Shown here piece after piece: positions 1-8,973 of a stretch of DNA of 64,000 bases. How positions within the stretch are numbered: the stretch's first letter is position 1; each line of letters opens with the position of its first letter. The notes below the pieces were generated by a model. It was not told where the DNA came from. It saw only the letters and a list, made by a program, of their open reading frames with translations, and did no database searches. The stretch is from Methanospirillum stamsii (GTDB lineage: Archaea; Halobacteriota; Methanomicrobia; Methanomicrobiales; Methanospirillaceae), in assembly GCF_003173335.1 (NCBI RefSeq), contig NZ_QGMZ01000044.1, positions 1 to 64,000 on the forward strand. The letters are read 5' to 3'. The position numbers were made by a program, and so were the translations under genes.

Positions 1-159
1 TCACGTGAATGACGGTACTGAGGTACGCGAGTCCTCGGAAAATCATTCTCGCTGCTATTGTTTGGAAAATTAATCTATTCTTCTACTGATATTTTTCTAG
101 TACAGAATTTTTTCAGGAAAACCTCATATGATTTATTGATCCTGAGATAAAAGAAAAGT

Positions 160-900
160 ATGAACTATGATAAGTATTCCATTCGGTTTTTTATTATTCT
201 GATTTGCATTTTGGAATTATGTTGTATTTCAATAATCGCAGAAACCACTGAGTCAGATTCAGAACAAGCATATATTGATCTCACCGTTTCTTCGTCTGCT
301 GTAGAAATCGGAGACACTTTTACCATTGAAGGATTTATTGTCCCCTCCCTTCTTTCCCGACCGGGAGATAAAATTCTCCTGCAGGTTACATCACCTAAAG
401 AGAGTCGGGCGGATACATATTATCAGATAAAAGTAGGGGCGGATGGAATTTTTAGTCTGGAACTCCCTGCTGATGCAATGGGAGACTGGAGTTTTGTAAG
501 TAGATATGAAAGTTACTCCAGTGATGTTGTTCCCCTTACGGTAACCGGTCGGGCAAAAGTAAAAGAGACTGAACTTACAATATCCGGACCTTTTTCAATA
601 CTTCATGTCGGAGATAAAGCCCGGTTAAGTGGCTGGCTGAATGATATTGATGGAAATGGAGTTCCCTACCGTCAGGTTTGGTATTCGTTTGGTCTGCCAT
701 CATACAGTTGTGTACTTTGTGATGATGATGGACGGAGAATCTGGCAGACACTGGGCCCGGTGACAACAGATGAGATTGGATATTTTGAGTTTGCATTTGA
801 TATTCGTGAAAAAGGAACATATGCAGTAAAAGCTTCATTCCCCGGTGATGAAATCTATGCTGCAACAGAATCTGAAACGCATTATCCTCAGGTTTTCTAA
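160..900 (+). CDS. Secreted beta-sandwich-type protein, unknown function
   Basis: Not recognised as a named family. An N-terminal hydrophobic segment (about residues 8-27) looks like a signal peptide, and there is no second membrane segment, so the product is probably exported. The rest (about residues 40-240) reads as two Ig-like or carboxypeptidase-regulatory-like modules: glycine/proline turns, alternating hydrophobic residues, and a closing stretch GTYAVKASFPGD that is typical of such folds. A CVLC pair lies near residue 185. It stands alone, converging on the ABC transporter operon. Function cannot be inferred beyond a cell-surface or secreted role. Confidence 0.7.
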   Translation: MNYDKYSIRFFIILICILELCCISIIAETTESDSEQAYIDLTVSSSAVEIGDTFTIEGFIVPSLLSRPGDKILLQVTSPKESRADTYYQIKVGADGIFSLELPADAMGDWSFVSRYESYSSDVVPLTVTGRAKVKETELTISGPFSILHVGDKARLSGWLNDIDGNGVPYRQVWYSFGLPSYSCVLCDDDGRRIWQTLGPVTTDEIGYFEFAFDIREKGTYAVKASFPGDEIYAATESETHYPQVF

Positions 901-913
901 AAAATAATCCGGG

Positions 914-1570
914 TTATCCCGGAATTGCAAACTTTTTCTCAAGTGCACTCGCACCAAAAGTTGTGATTGTTACCAATGCAAGGTATACAAGTGCAACGGC
1001 AAAAAAAGTCTCATTGTAAGCAAAATATTTTGTTGCGATAAGTTTGCTTGCTCCGGTTAGTTCTATTACCGTTATCATGTATGCCAGTGATGAATACTTT
1101 ATAAGATAGATAAATTCATTTGAAATGCCCGGAATTGATCGTCTTAAAGCCTGGGGTAGAACAATATTAATTATTGCCTGATTGCGAGTCATTCCAAGTG
1201 CTTTTGCTGCAATGAGCTGGCCTTCTTTTATAGAAATTATTGAGCCCCTAATATATTCGGAATTGTAAGCACTGTTACAAAAAATAAATCCGAGAACGGA
1301 TGCGACAAATGGGGTAAATACAATTCCAATTGATGGCAGACCAAAATACAAGATAAAAAGAAGAAGAAGTAAAGGACAACCCCTGAAAAAAATGGCATAC
1401 AGTTGCATCAGCCATGAAAGACCCTTTCCGCCATATACTCTCCCACAGGCAACTCCTATACCTATGAGTAGTCCAATCGGGGCAGTAACTGCGACAAGAG
1501 CTAAAGTCATAAGGAGGCCGCTTTCGAAGGCCGGAACCATAACGTCAAGAATAAATGTAATCTGGTCCAT
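914..1570 (-). CDS. Polar amino-acid ABC transporter permease
   Basis: HisM/GlnP-type inner-membrane permease of 218 residues, the usual size. It has about five transmembrane helices, and the EAA loop is visible as AAKALGMTRNQAIINIVLPQA (residues near 120-140), which contacts the ATPase. It is the last gene of a permease-ATPase-permease operon, 9 bp behind the ATPase gene. The second permease at 2338-3009 presumably forms the heterodimer with it. Substrate is inferred as a polar amino acid from the family and from the neighbouring binding proteins; the exact amino acid cannot be read from sequence. Confidence 0.9.
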   Translation of the reverse strand: MDQITFILDVMVPAFESGLLMTLALVAVTAPIGLLIGIGVACGRVYGGKGLSWLMQLYAIFFRGCPLLLLLFILYFGLPSIGIVFTPFVASVLGFIFCNSAYNSEYIRGSIISIKEGQLIAAKALGMTRNQAIINIVLPQALRRSIPGISNEFIYLIKYSSLAYMITVIELTGASKLIATKYFAYNETFFAVALVYLALVTITTFGASALEKKFAIPG

Positions 1571-1579
1571 TGTTCTGGT

Positions 1580-2332
1580 TTATTGACTATATTCCCTGAA
1601 TTCACCGATAAAAGCTTTACATCTTTCAAATTCCGGATTATTCAGTAGTTCAGCCGGAGATCCTTCTTCTTTAATGTGGCCATGTTCCATAAAACAGATT
1701 TTATTTGCAACAGAGCATGCAAAACCCATTTCATGGGTAACCACAAGCATGGTCATACCTTGTAGTGCCAGTTTTTTCATTACTTCAAGGACTTCCCTGG
1801 TAAGTTCAGGATCAAGTGCACTGGTAGGTTCATCAAAGAGCATGATTTCAGGATCCATGGCAAGAGCCCGGGCAATTGATACTCGTTGTGCCTGACCTCC
1901 GGATAACTCTGCAGGATAATGGTCTGCCCAGTCAGCCATTCCAACCTGACGAAGTTCATATAATGCCTTTTCACGAGCTTCTTTCGGAGGTAATTTTTTG
2001 ACTTTCAACAGAGCAATCTCTACATTTCTTACCGCTGTCAGATGATCGAAGAGGAAGAAGTTTTGAAAGACCATTCCGATTTTTTGTCTGAAATAATTTA
2101 TTCGCGGTCCTGCATGAGTCACTTCTTCGTCATTGAGGAATATTTTCCCGCTATCCGGAATCGTCAGCTGATTGATACAGCGTAAAAGGGTACTTTTCCC
2201 GGTACCGGAAGGACCAATAAAACAAACTGTCTCACCTTTTCTGACATTAACAGAAACTCCCTGTAAGACCTGATTTGTCCCAAATGCTTTTTTAATATTT
2301 TCGACCCGTAAGATGTATTTTTCTTCAGTCAT
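1580..2332 (-). CDS. Amino-acid ABC transporter ATP-binding protein
   Basis: GlnQ/HisP-type ATPase, 250 residues. Walker A GPSGTGKST lies at residues 40-48, the Q-loop at MVFQ near 87-90, the signature LSGGQ at 143-147, Walker B IMLFDE at 163-168 and the switch histidine in VVTHEM. The start at 2332 is chosen over a longer in-frame start at 2440 because AGGAGG lies just upstream and the longer form adds a non-homologous stretch inside the preceding permease gene. It drives uptake through the two flanking permeases. Confidence 0.93.
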   Translation of the reverse strand: MTEEKYILRVENIKKAFGTNQVLQGVSVNVRKGETVCFIGPSGTGKSTLLRCINQLTIPDSGKIFLNDEEVTHAGPRINYFRQKIGMVFQNFFLFDHLTAVRNVEIALLKVKKLPPKEAREKALYELRQVGMADWADHYPAELSGGQAQRVSIARALAMDPEIMLFDEPTSALDPELTREVLEVMKKLALQGMTMLVVTHEMGFACSVANKICFMEHGHIKEEGSPAELLNNPEFERCKAFIGEFREYSQ

Positions 2333-2337
2333 GTTCT

Positions 2338-3009
2338 CTATGATCCTCCTGGTCCAAAACCTGGTATTGCAATTTTTTTCTCGAGAATATGGATGCCTGA
2401 GGTGCCTGCATAACTTAACAGAATAAAAATGACTGCACATGCAAGATAGATCGGCATTGTAACATATGTTTGCGAAACAATCTGCGATGAGCGTGTTAGG
2501 AGTTCAGCAACACCAATGGCATAACATACAGATGACTCGGTAAGAATCTCCGGATATTGGTTTGACCATCCTGGCAGGGCAATTCGCATTGCCTGAGGTA
2601 ATATAACTGAACGGATTGCCTGAAACCTGGACATGCCCAGAGATCTTGCTGCAGTCATCTGTCCTTCTGATATTGATTGTATCGCTCCCCGGAAAACCTG
2701 AGACTGGTACGCTGCACCCCAAAGACCAAGAACAATCGCTCCGACATAAAATGCGGGTAAATCCAGACCTAATGCAGGGAACAATCCAAAATAAAACAGG
2801 AAAAGTAGGACAAGGACCGGCAGTCCCCTGAAAAACCAGACATAAATGGAAATGATAAATCTGACTGGTAAGGTTCCATACACTTGTCCAAGAGCTAAAG
2901 GAAGACCAAGGCCGACTCCGATTATTAATGCTGCAGCAACAAGTCCGAGGGTAAGGACGATTCCACTGAAAAGATAAGGAAACCAGTCGATTAGAATCTC
3001 TAACGCCAT
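2338..3009 (-). CDS. Polar amino-acid ABC transporter permease
   Basis: HisM/GlnP-family permease of 223 residues with about five membrane helices and the EAA loop AARSLGMSRFQAIRSVILPQA. First gene of the operon; the ATPase start follows its stop by 5 bp, which suggests translational coupling. It shares family and size with the permease at 914-1570, and the two probably form the membrane channel as a heterodimer. The binding-protein gene at 3133-3957 is on the same strand immediately upstream and probably belongs to the same transcription unit. Confidence 0.9.
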   Translation of the reverse strand: MALEILIDWFPYLFSGIVLTLGLVAAALIIGVGLGLPLALGQVYGTLPVRFIISIYVWFFRGLPVLVLLFLFYFGLFPALGLDLPAFYVGAIVLGLWGAAYQSQVFRGAIQSISEGQMTAARSLGMSRFQAIRSVILPQAMRIALPGWSNQYPEILTESSVCYAIGVAELLTRSSQIVSQTYVTMPIYLACAVIFILLSYAGTSGIHILEKKIAIPGFGPGGS

Positions 3010-3132
3010 AATCAGTAAAACTCCGGCCTAATCATCATGGTCGTCCGGTGAAAAACAGTTCCGCCGGATACATGGTGTATGGCATGGGTCGTGTTGTATT
3101 CAATAATAGGTGATAAGAAAAGATGAATTGTA

Positions 3133-3957
3133 TTATTCCATCTCATATTTTTGCTTGAGTTCATCCCATTTTGAAGATGCCATTAAATGGTCAAGTCCTT
3201 CGTTCATGGTCTCAAGCAGGGTGGTATCCGTCTTTCTGATTGCGATACCATATTCTTCACCTGTGTCAATTTCTCCAATAATGTGCAGTGGTTTCCCTTC
3301 AATTGCATCAAGCATTGGTGGCCGGTCATAGATGGCAAAATCAATTCTCTTGTTCTGAAGATCGGTTGCTACGAGTGGGAAATTATCGTAGGTTATCAGC
3401 ATATCCGGAGTAATAATGCTCTTATTTACCAGATTTTCTTCAACCCAGAATCCGCCGGTTGTACCGCGCTGTGCACCAACCTTCCCCTTTCCTGCGTTAA
3501 AGTCTTCCATGGTAAGACCGGTATCATCATGAGTTGCTACAGACTGGTTGACCTTCCAATATGCCTTACTGAAATTCACCACTTCTTTTCTTTCATCAGT
3601 GATGGTCATTCCTGAATAGACCATGTCGATTTTTCCTGCCTGAAGCGCCGGAATTATTCCGTCCCATGCAATGGCCTGAATTTTAACATTAAAACCCATA
3701 TCATCGGCAATCCACTTAACCGATTCAACATCAAAACCCTCAGGCTCTCCATTTTTATTAATGAAACTGTATGGCGGATATTCCCCATCGATACCTACAA
3801 TATATGTTGGATTTTCATTCACAACCGGAGCTTCTGTAGCCTCCGGAGCAGTTACCGCATCGGGTGTTTCTGCAGGTTTTTCAGTGCAACCACACAGGCA
3901 GACTCCAAAAAGAATGAAAAGAGCCAGAAATATGAATCCTACTTTCCTGTCCATCAT
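3133..3957 (-). CDS. Amino-acid-binding lipoprotein of ABC transporter
   Basis: Family-3 extracellular solute-binding protein, 274 residues. The leader ends in the lipobox LCGC, then a linker rich in Pro, Glu and Thr, then the bilobal binding domain (from about residue 50) with motifs GFDVESVKWIADDMG, PALQAGKIDMVYSGMTIT and ERKEVVNFSKAYW. It lies directly upstream of the permease-ATPase-permease genes and presumably delivers ligand to them. The divergent gene at 4088-4918 is a close paralogue, so the transporter may use two receptors. Confidence 0.92.
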   Translation of the reverse strand: MMDRKVGFIFLALFILFGVCLCGCTEKPAETPDAVTAPEATEAPVVNENPTYIVGIDGEYPPYSFINKNGEPEGFDVESVKWIADDMGFNVKIQAIAWDGIIPALQAGKIDMVYSGMTITDERKEVVNFSKAYWKVNQSVATHDDTGLTMEDFNAGKGKVGAQRGTTGGFWVEENLVNKSIITPDMLITYDNFPLVATDLQNKRIDFAIYDRPPMLDAIEGKPLHIIGEIDTGEEYGIAIRKTDTTLLETMNEGLDHLMASSKWDELKQKYEME

Positions 3958-4087
3958 CTAGAATTTTCTTGGAAGTCATTTATCCGTTTTGTTTTCATTT
4001 GAATAATCTGTCTGAAATATTACCTGACCCTCATCAGGATGCAGGAACAATTCCTAATGCATATGTGTATTCCTGACTAACACAGGA

Positions 4088-4918
4088 ATGATGAACAGGA
4101 AAGGGTTAGCACTGGTCATTAGTTTTGGACTGGTATTGATAGTGTTACTGTGTGGATGTACGGGAACAGATAATACTGCTTCTTCACCGGAAGCAACTCC
4201 GGTAAATGAACAGCAGGCACCTGTTGAACAACCTGCCGGACAATCATTAAAAGTTGGTATTGATGCAGCCTATCAGCCATTTTCCATGATTGGTTCAGAT
4301 GGCAAGGCTGCAGGATTTGATGTTGAATCAATGAAATGGATCGCAAAAGATCAGGGTTATGAAGTTGAATTCATTCCGATTGCCTGGGACGGAATAATTC
4401 CAGCGCTTCAGGCCGGAAAAATAGACCTGGTCTATGCAGGAATGACCATCACCGAAGAGAGAAAGGAGAAAGTTAACTTTTCAAAGCCATACTGGAAGGT
4501 AAATCAGATGGTTGTGGTAAAAGAAGGTTCTCCGATTACTCTTGATGATGTGAAGAATGGAAGTGTATCCATTGGAACTCAGCGCGGGTGTACAGCAGCC
4601 ATATGGATTGATGAGAATCTGGTTAATACAAGTCTCATGCCGTCAGAAAACCTGAAATTATATGATAATACGCCACTGGCAGTTGATGATCTCATCTCTG
4701 GCCGGATTGATGCGGTAATGTATGACAGTACAGTCATGAATGATATTATTGCAGGTAAACCGGCATCGAAAATCGGGTTTATTGAGACCAATGAAGAGTT
4801 TGGAATTGCAGTAAGAAAGGATGATACCGAATTGCTTGAGAAACTGAACACCGGTCTTGATAATTTAATGAAATCACCCGAATGGGATGCTCTCATTGCA
4901 AAATATAACCTGGAGTAA
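4088..4918 (+). CDS. Paralogous amino-acid-binding lipoprotein
   Basis: Solute-binding protein of the same family as the divergent neighbour at 3133-3957, 276 residues, with lipobox LCGC and the same motifs (GFDVESMKWIAKDQG, PALQAGKIDLVYAGMTIT, VNFSKPYW). No permease or ATPase genes follow it, so it probably works with the transporter encoded to its left. The two receptors diverge mostly in the linker and in residues of the second lobe, consistent with different ligand preference; that is inference. Confidence 0.9.
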   Translation: MMNRKGLALVISFGLVLIVLLCGCTGTDNTASSPEATPVNEQQAPVEQPAGQSLKVGIDAAYQPFSMIGSDGKAAGFDVESMKWIAKDQGYEVEFIPIAWDGIIPALQAGKIDLVYAGMTITEERKEKVNFSKPYWKVNQMVVVKEGSPITLDDVKNGSVSIGTQRGCTAAIWIDENLVNTSLMPSENLKLYDNTPLAVDDLISGRIDAVMYDSTVMNDIIAGKPASKIGFIETNEEFGIAVRKDDTELLEKLNTGLDNLMKSPEWDALIAKYNLE

Positions 4919-5000
4919 AAATCCTCTCTTTTTTTCCGAATAACATAAAGCCGGATGACGATATACCTGTCTGGAATATCCTGACCGGATTGTTATCATC

Positions 5001-6101
5001 ATGACTTTTCAAATTCGCCTTTATCTTCCCCTTATCTTTGCAACGTTATCAGCCGTTTTTTTTGGAAGCTGTGCTCCGGTAACAAAATATTTTATTTCAG
5101 ATACCGATCCCCTGATACTCGCATCTCTCTTTTATCTTGGAAGCGGGTTTGGGATGATGCTGATAATAATCAGCCGGACCTTCATCCGGGGGGATAGGTA
5201 TCCTGTGGATTCTCCGGTTACCATACATGATATTCCAAGTCTAGCCGGCATGTCATTTTTTGGGGGAATTTTAGCCCCGGTTACTCTCATGTATTCTATG
5301 CAGGATACCCCGGCAGCAACCGGATCACTCTTATTAAATTTCGAGCCTGTGGCAACCGGACTGGTTGCAGCATTTCTTTTCAGGGAAGCGGTTGGAAGAA
5401 GGATATGGGCAGCAATGGCGCTTATTACTCTTTCATGCCTTGTATTGTCCTACAATCCTGAAGGAGTGTTCGGGTTTTCTCTTGGAGCCATCGGGGTTCT
5501 TCTTGCCTGCACATTCTGGGGATTTGATAATAATATCAGTAGGAAAGTTTCAGGAAAGGATCCTTTCATGTGTATCATGATAAAAGGCCTTTCTGCCGGA
5601 ATTTGCACAGGGATTATTGCTCTTATTATCGGTGAGAATATCCCCGATGTCATGAGTATCCCCTTGTTTCTTCTGATTGGGTTTTTTAGTTTCGGAGGCC
5701 TTGCCAGTGTATTCTTTTTAATGGCTCTTCGTTCACTCGGTGCTGCAAGAACAGGACTTTTTCTGGCATTGTCTCCATTTTTTGGAGTGTTATTCTCTTT
5801 TATCCTGTTTCAGGATTCCTTTCAGCAGGGATTTCCCCTGGCATTCTGTTTCATGGCTTTAGGAGTATACTTACTGGTCTCTGAAAGTCATACCCATACG
5901 CACACCCATCTCCCAATAGTTCATGAACACCGCCACGTACATGATGATTCTCACCATCACCACCAGCATGGCCCTCAGGTTCCCCCGATGTCATCATCCG
6001 GTGAACATAGTCATCTGCATGCCCACGAAGCAATAACACATGAACATCCACATAAGCCGGATCTCCATCACCAGCATGAACACGACAAAAAAAGAAGATA
6101 G
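5001..6101 (+). CDS. EamA/DMT-family exporter with histidine-rich tail
   Basis: Ten-helix drug/metabolite transporter made of two EamA repeats (about residues 5-145 and 155-293). The usual length is about 290-300 residues; this protein continues for about 70 more with a tail extremely rich in histidine (runs such as THTHTH and SHHHHQH), ending in a basic cluster KKRR. Such tails bind Ni, Zn or Co in other proteins, so metal export or metal sensing is possible. The substrate of the EamA core is unknown. It lies 35 bp before the fused agmatine gene, so putrescine or agmatine transport is an alternative. Confidence 0.85.
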   Translation: MTFQIRLYLPLIFATLSAVFFGSCAPVTKYFISDTDPLILASLFYLGSGFGMMLIIISRTFIRGDRYPVDSPVTIHDIPSLAGMSFFGGILAPVTLMYSMQDTPAATGSLLLNFEPVATGLVAAFLFREAVGRRIWAAMALITLSCLVLSYNPEGVFGFSLGAIGVLLACTFWGFDNNISRKVSGKDPFMCIMIKGLSAGICTGIIALIIGENIPDVMSIPLFLLIGFFSFGGLASVFFLMALRSLGAARTGLFLALSPFFGVLFSFILFQDSFQQGFPLAFCFMALGVYLLVSESHTHTHTHLPIVHEHRHVHDDSHHHHQHGPQVPPMSSSGEHSHLHAHEAITHEHPHKPDLHHQHEHDKKRR

Positions 6102-6136
6102 GATAATCCTATAGATATCCACAACAGATAATTCTC

Positions 6137-8062
6137 ATGAATAATGATCTGCGCCGCATCGCACTGATTCAGACGTATGCCGGATCAGATATTGCAAAAA
6201 ATCTATTAAACGCTGAAACGCTGGTACTTGAAGCTGCCCGTAAGGGAGCAGATATCATCTGTCTTCCTGAATTATTTTCAACTATTTATTTTCCACAATA
6301 TATCGGACTTGACATTACTCAGTTTTGTATCTCATCAGATCTTATATTTCTAAAAAAATTCAGATCAATTGCAGAAAAAGAACAGATAGTTCTTATTGTT
6401 CCTTATTGTGAAAAGGATCCGGAAGGTCGTGTATACAATAGTGCGGTGGTTATTGATACCAATGGTTCTCCGTTCTCTCCTTATCATAAAGTCCACATCC
6501 CCCAGGATCCTTTTTTTTACGAAAAAGGGTATTTCTGTCCCGGGGATGGATACAAGGTATTTCATACAAAACATGGAAAAATTGCCGTTTTAATCTGTTA
6601 TGATCAGTGGTTTTGTGAAGCTGCCCGGTCTGTTGCGCTGATGGGAGCTGAGATTATCATGTATCCGACTGCCATTGGTCATATACGGGGTGAAATACCT
6701 GGAGAAGGGAACTGGAAAGACGCATGGCAGACAATTCAGCGATCACATGCCATCGCTAACAGCGTTCCGGTGGCAGCGGTGAACAGGTGTGGATGGGAGG
6801 GTGAACTGTTCTTTTTTGGAGGTTCATTTATCTGTGATGCGTTTGGAAATCTGATATCTGAAGCCGGAGAGGAGGAACAGATAATTTATGCAGACCTCTC
6901 TCTTTCTGATGGCCCTGCAATTCGTGAGGCATGGGGTTTTTTCAGAAACCGAAGGACTGATACCTATCATTCTCTGGTTTCTCCGGAATGTGAAGACGGA
7001 GATAATTCAGTACTTACTCCCGCAAACCAGGGATATCATATGCCTGCCGAGTGGGAACCGCATGAATCGGTCTGGATGTCATGGCCTCATAATGATCTTA
7101 CCTTTCCTCATCTTGAAGCGGTTGAAGAGACATATCTGAAAATTCTGAAGAACCTGGAAAAATCAGAGCAATTGAACCTCCTGGTAAGGGACGGGGTTAT
7201 GATGGACAGGATTATGCACATGATGCAGGTACGTAGTATTGATCCTTCGTTTGTCACATTTTATGAAGTTCAGTATTCAGATGTCTGGATCCGTGACTAT
7301 GGGCCGACATTTGTCATCAATCGTGCATTACGAAAAATATCTGCAGTTTCCTGGAATTTTAATGCCTGGGGGGATAAATATGATGAACTGATTGCTGACG
7401 GGACAATTTCCCGGTACATCCCTGCAAAGCTTGGAATTCATTCATATCTTCCTGGAATAATTTTGGAAGGTGGATCAATTGATGTGAACGGTATGGGCTG
7501 TGTTTTGACAACACATCAGTGTCTGCTTAATCGAAATCGTAATCCTCACCTTTCACCAGAGGAGATAGAACAGTATCTTTCTGAATATCTCTGTGTAAAA
7601 AAAATCATCTGGCTCAATGAGGGTATTGTCGGGGATGATACTGACGGACATATTGATGATATTGCTCGTTTTGTAAACCCGTCTACTATTGTCTGTGCGA
7701 TTGAGAATAATCCCGCGGATGAAAACTACACTGCCCTGCAGGAAAATCTGAAGATTTTACAAAAAGCACGTGATCAGGATAATAATCCGTTTACGATTAT
7801 TCCGATACCCATGCCATCAGCGGTTTATGATGAGGAATACCGGTATCCGGCATCTTACCTGAATTTTTTTATTAGCAATTCTGTTGTTTTAGTGCCGGTA
7901 TTTCAGGTTCCGGAGGATAGGCTTGCACTTGACATTCTGCAAAACCTGTTTCCGGAAAGAAGAGTGATTGGTATTGAATCACGGGAACTTGTTGAGGGAT
8001 TTGGGACTATCCATTGTGCAACACAGCAGCAGCCATGCATTAATCTCATCATGGAGCGGTAA
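6137..8062 (+). CDS. Fusion: N-carbamoylputrescine amidase-like plus agmatine deiminase-like
   Basis: A 641-residue two-domain enzyme. Residues 1-275 are a nitrilase-superfamily amidase with catalytic Glu45 (LPELF), Lys118 (YHKVHIPQDP) and Cys154 (ICYDQWF), most like N-carbamoylputrescine amidohydrolase (AguB). Residues 298-641 are a peptidylarginine-deiminase-type agmatine deiminase (AguA): MPAEWEPHESVWMSWP, VWIRDYGPTF, EGGSIDVNG, GDDTDGHIDD (His505) and the terminal catalytic Cys near 627 in GTIHCATQQQP. Together these would turn agmatine into N-carbamoylputrescine and then putrescine, CO2 and ammonia. In most organisms these are separate proteins. All visible catalytic residues are kept in both halves. 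Confidence 0.88.
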   Translation: MNNDLRRIALIQTYAGSDIAKNLLNAETLVLEAARKGADIICLPELFSTIYFPQYIGLDITQFCISSDLIFLKKFRSIAEKEQIVLIVPYCEKDPEGRVYNSAVVIDTNGSPFSPYHKVHIPQDPFFYEKGYFCPGDGYKVFHTKHGKIAVLICYDQWFCEAARSVALMGAEIIMYPTAIGHIRGEIPGEGNWKDAWQTIQRSHAIANSVPVAAVNRCGWEGELFFFGGSFICDAFGNLISEAGEEEQIIYADLSLSDGPAIREAWGFFRNRRTDTYHSLVSPECEDGDNSVLTPANQGYHMPAEWEPHESVWMSWPHNDLTFPHLEAVEETYLKILKNLEKSEQLNLLVRDGVMMDRIMHMMQVRSIDPSFVTFYEVQYSDVWIRDYGPTFVINRALRKISAVSWNFNAWGDKYDELIADGTISRYIPAKLGIHSYLPGIILEGGSIDVNGMGCVLTTHQCLLNRNRNPHLSPEEIEQYLSEYLCVKKIIWLNEGIVGDDTDGHIDDIARFVNPSTIVCAIENNPADENYTALQENLKILQKARDQDNNPFTIIPIPMPSAVYDEEYRYPASYLNFFISNSVVLVPVFQVPEDRLALDILQNLFPERRVIGIESRELVEGFGTIHCATQQQPCINLIMER

Positions 8063-8104
8063 AAAGATTCATAGGCTTATCCTTATGATATACCTTTGAT
8101 CTCC

Positions 8105-8410
8105 ATGTCATTCATTACTGAATTTTTGGAATTTTTGAAAGAGTACAAGGTTGTCGCTTTGGCAATTGCTTTCATAATTGGCGTAGCTGCTACCGCTCTG
8201 GTAAAATCATTTGTTGACAACCTCATTATGCCCTGGGTAAATGTAATTACTCCCTCCGGGGACTGGAAAGAAGCAGTTCTTGCTATTGGGCCGGTTGACC
8301 TCGGCATTGGGCCATTTGCAGCAGAGTGTATCAATTTTATTATTATTGCCCTTGTAGTATTCCTGGTTGCCAAATATGTAATGAAAGAAGATAAAGTTGA
8401 AAAGAAGTAA
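8105..8410 (+). CDS. mscL: Large-conductance mechanosensitive channel MscL
   Basis: Small two-helix membrane protein of about 101 residues. The N-terminal amphipathic helix and TM1 (VVALAIAFIIGVAATALVKS) carry the MscL signature, then comes NLIMPWVNVI, a short loop, and TM2 (INFIIIALVVFLVAKYV) with a charged C-terminus. Releases solutes during osmotic downshock. The ATG at 8105 is preferred; a TTG three codons upstream (8096) is an alternative. It is shorter than typical bacterial MscL (about 130-150 residues) because the periplasmic loop and C-terminal bundle are short. The stop overlaps the region just before the next gene. Confidence 0.85.
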   Translation: MSFITEFLEFLKEYKVVALAIAFIIGVAATALVKSFVDNLIMPWVNVITPSGDWKEAVLAIGPVDLGIGPFAAECINFIIIALVVFLVAKYVMKEDKVEKK

Positions 8411-8411
8411 A

Positions 8412-8933
8412 ATGACCGCTCGTAATTATGTCCCTGACATCTGGTATATGATTGCCGGACGGATAGCACCTCCGTTCTGCTGTTCTATCCCACCTATTCC
8501 CTATCGTGTATTTCAGATGGCGATGGGTGAAGTCTCTAAAAAAGAAGGGGACATTGACCGGGCAGTTTCACTCCTGCATGATATTATTGCAAATGTACCC
8601 CCGGAGTGGATGGTTTTTGAACAGGCAAGTCAGCTTCTCAATGTTATCGGCTGGCGGAATACCTATCACCGGGAATGGTTTTCATCAGATCAGAAAGTCA
8701 GTTCTTTCAGACCTGGGACCTGTGGTCCTCATGTAGCTCATGCATATGCACTTATGCAGGCTGCTGTTGATGAGGATGCACTCTCTCTTGCTGATCGGAT
8801 TATTCGTGAAAGTATTCCATACTCGGATGATTACCGGATGGCACGACTCATTCGGATTTCAATCCTGATTTGTCTGGGAAGGATTGACGAAGGAGAACAA
8901 GAACTTTCTTTGATGGATAGCCCTGGTACCTGA
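8412..8933 (+). CDS. Conserved hypothetical protein, TPR-like helical
   Basis: A 173-residue soluble protein that I do not recognise. The ATG at 8412 directly follows the mscL stop. It is alpha-helical, with repeats of small and hydrophobic residues (about residues 40-60 and 120-165) resembling tetratricopeptide-type helical hairpins. A CC pair near residue 22 and the proline-rich PPFCCSIPPIPY stretch are distinctive. Probably cotranscribed with mscL. No function is assigned. Confidence 0.65.
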   Translation: MTARNYVPDIWYMIAGRIAPPFCCSIPPIPYRVFQMAMGEVSKKEGDIDRAVSLLHDIIANVPPEWMVFEQASQLLNVIGWRNTYHREWFSSDQKVSSFRPGTCGPHVAHAYALMQAAVDEDALSLADRIIRESIPYSDDYRMARLIRISILICLGRIDEGEQELSLMDSPGT

Positions 8934-8973
8934 TTCCCGAATCTTTTTTTTAGCTCTACTACAAGTTCAATAG

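Noticed and set aside
1-159. Possible 3' end of a gene at the left edge
   Set aside because: A short open stretch (about 25 codons) ends near 76, but nothing in it is recognisable, so no feature is claimed.
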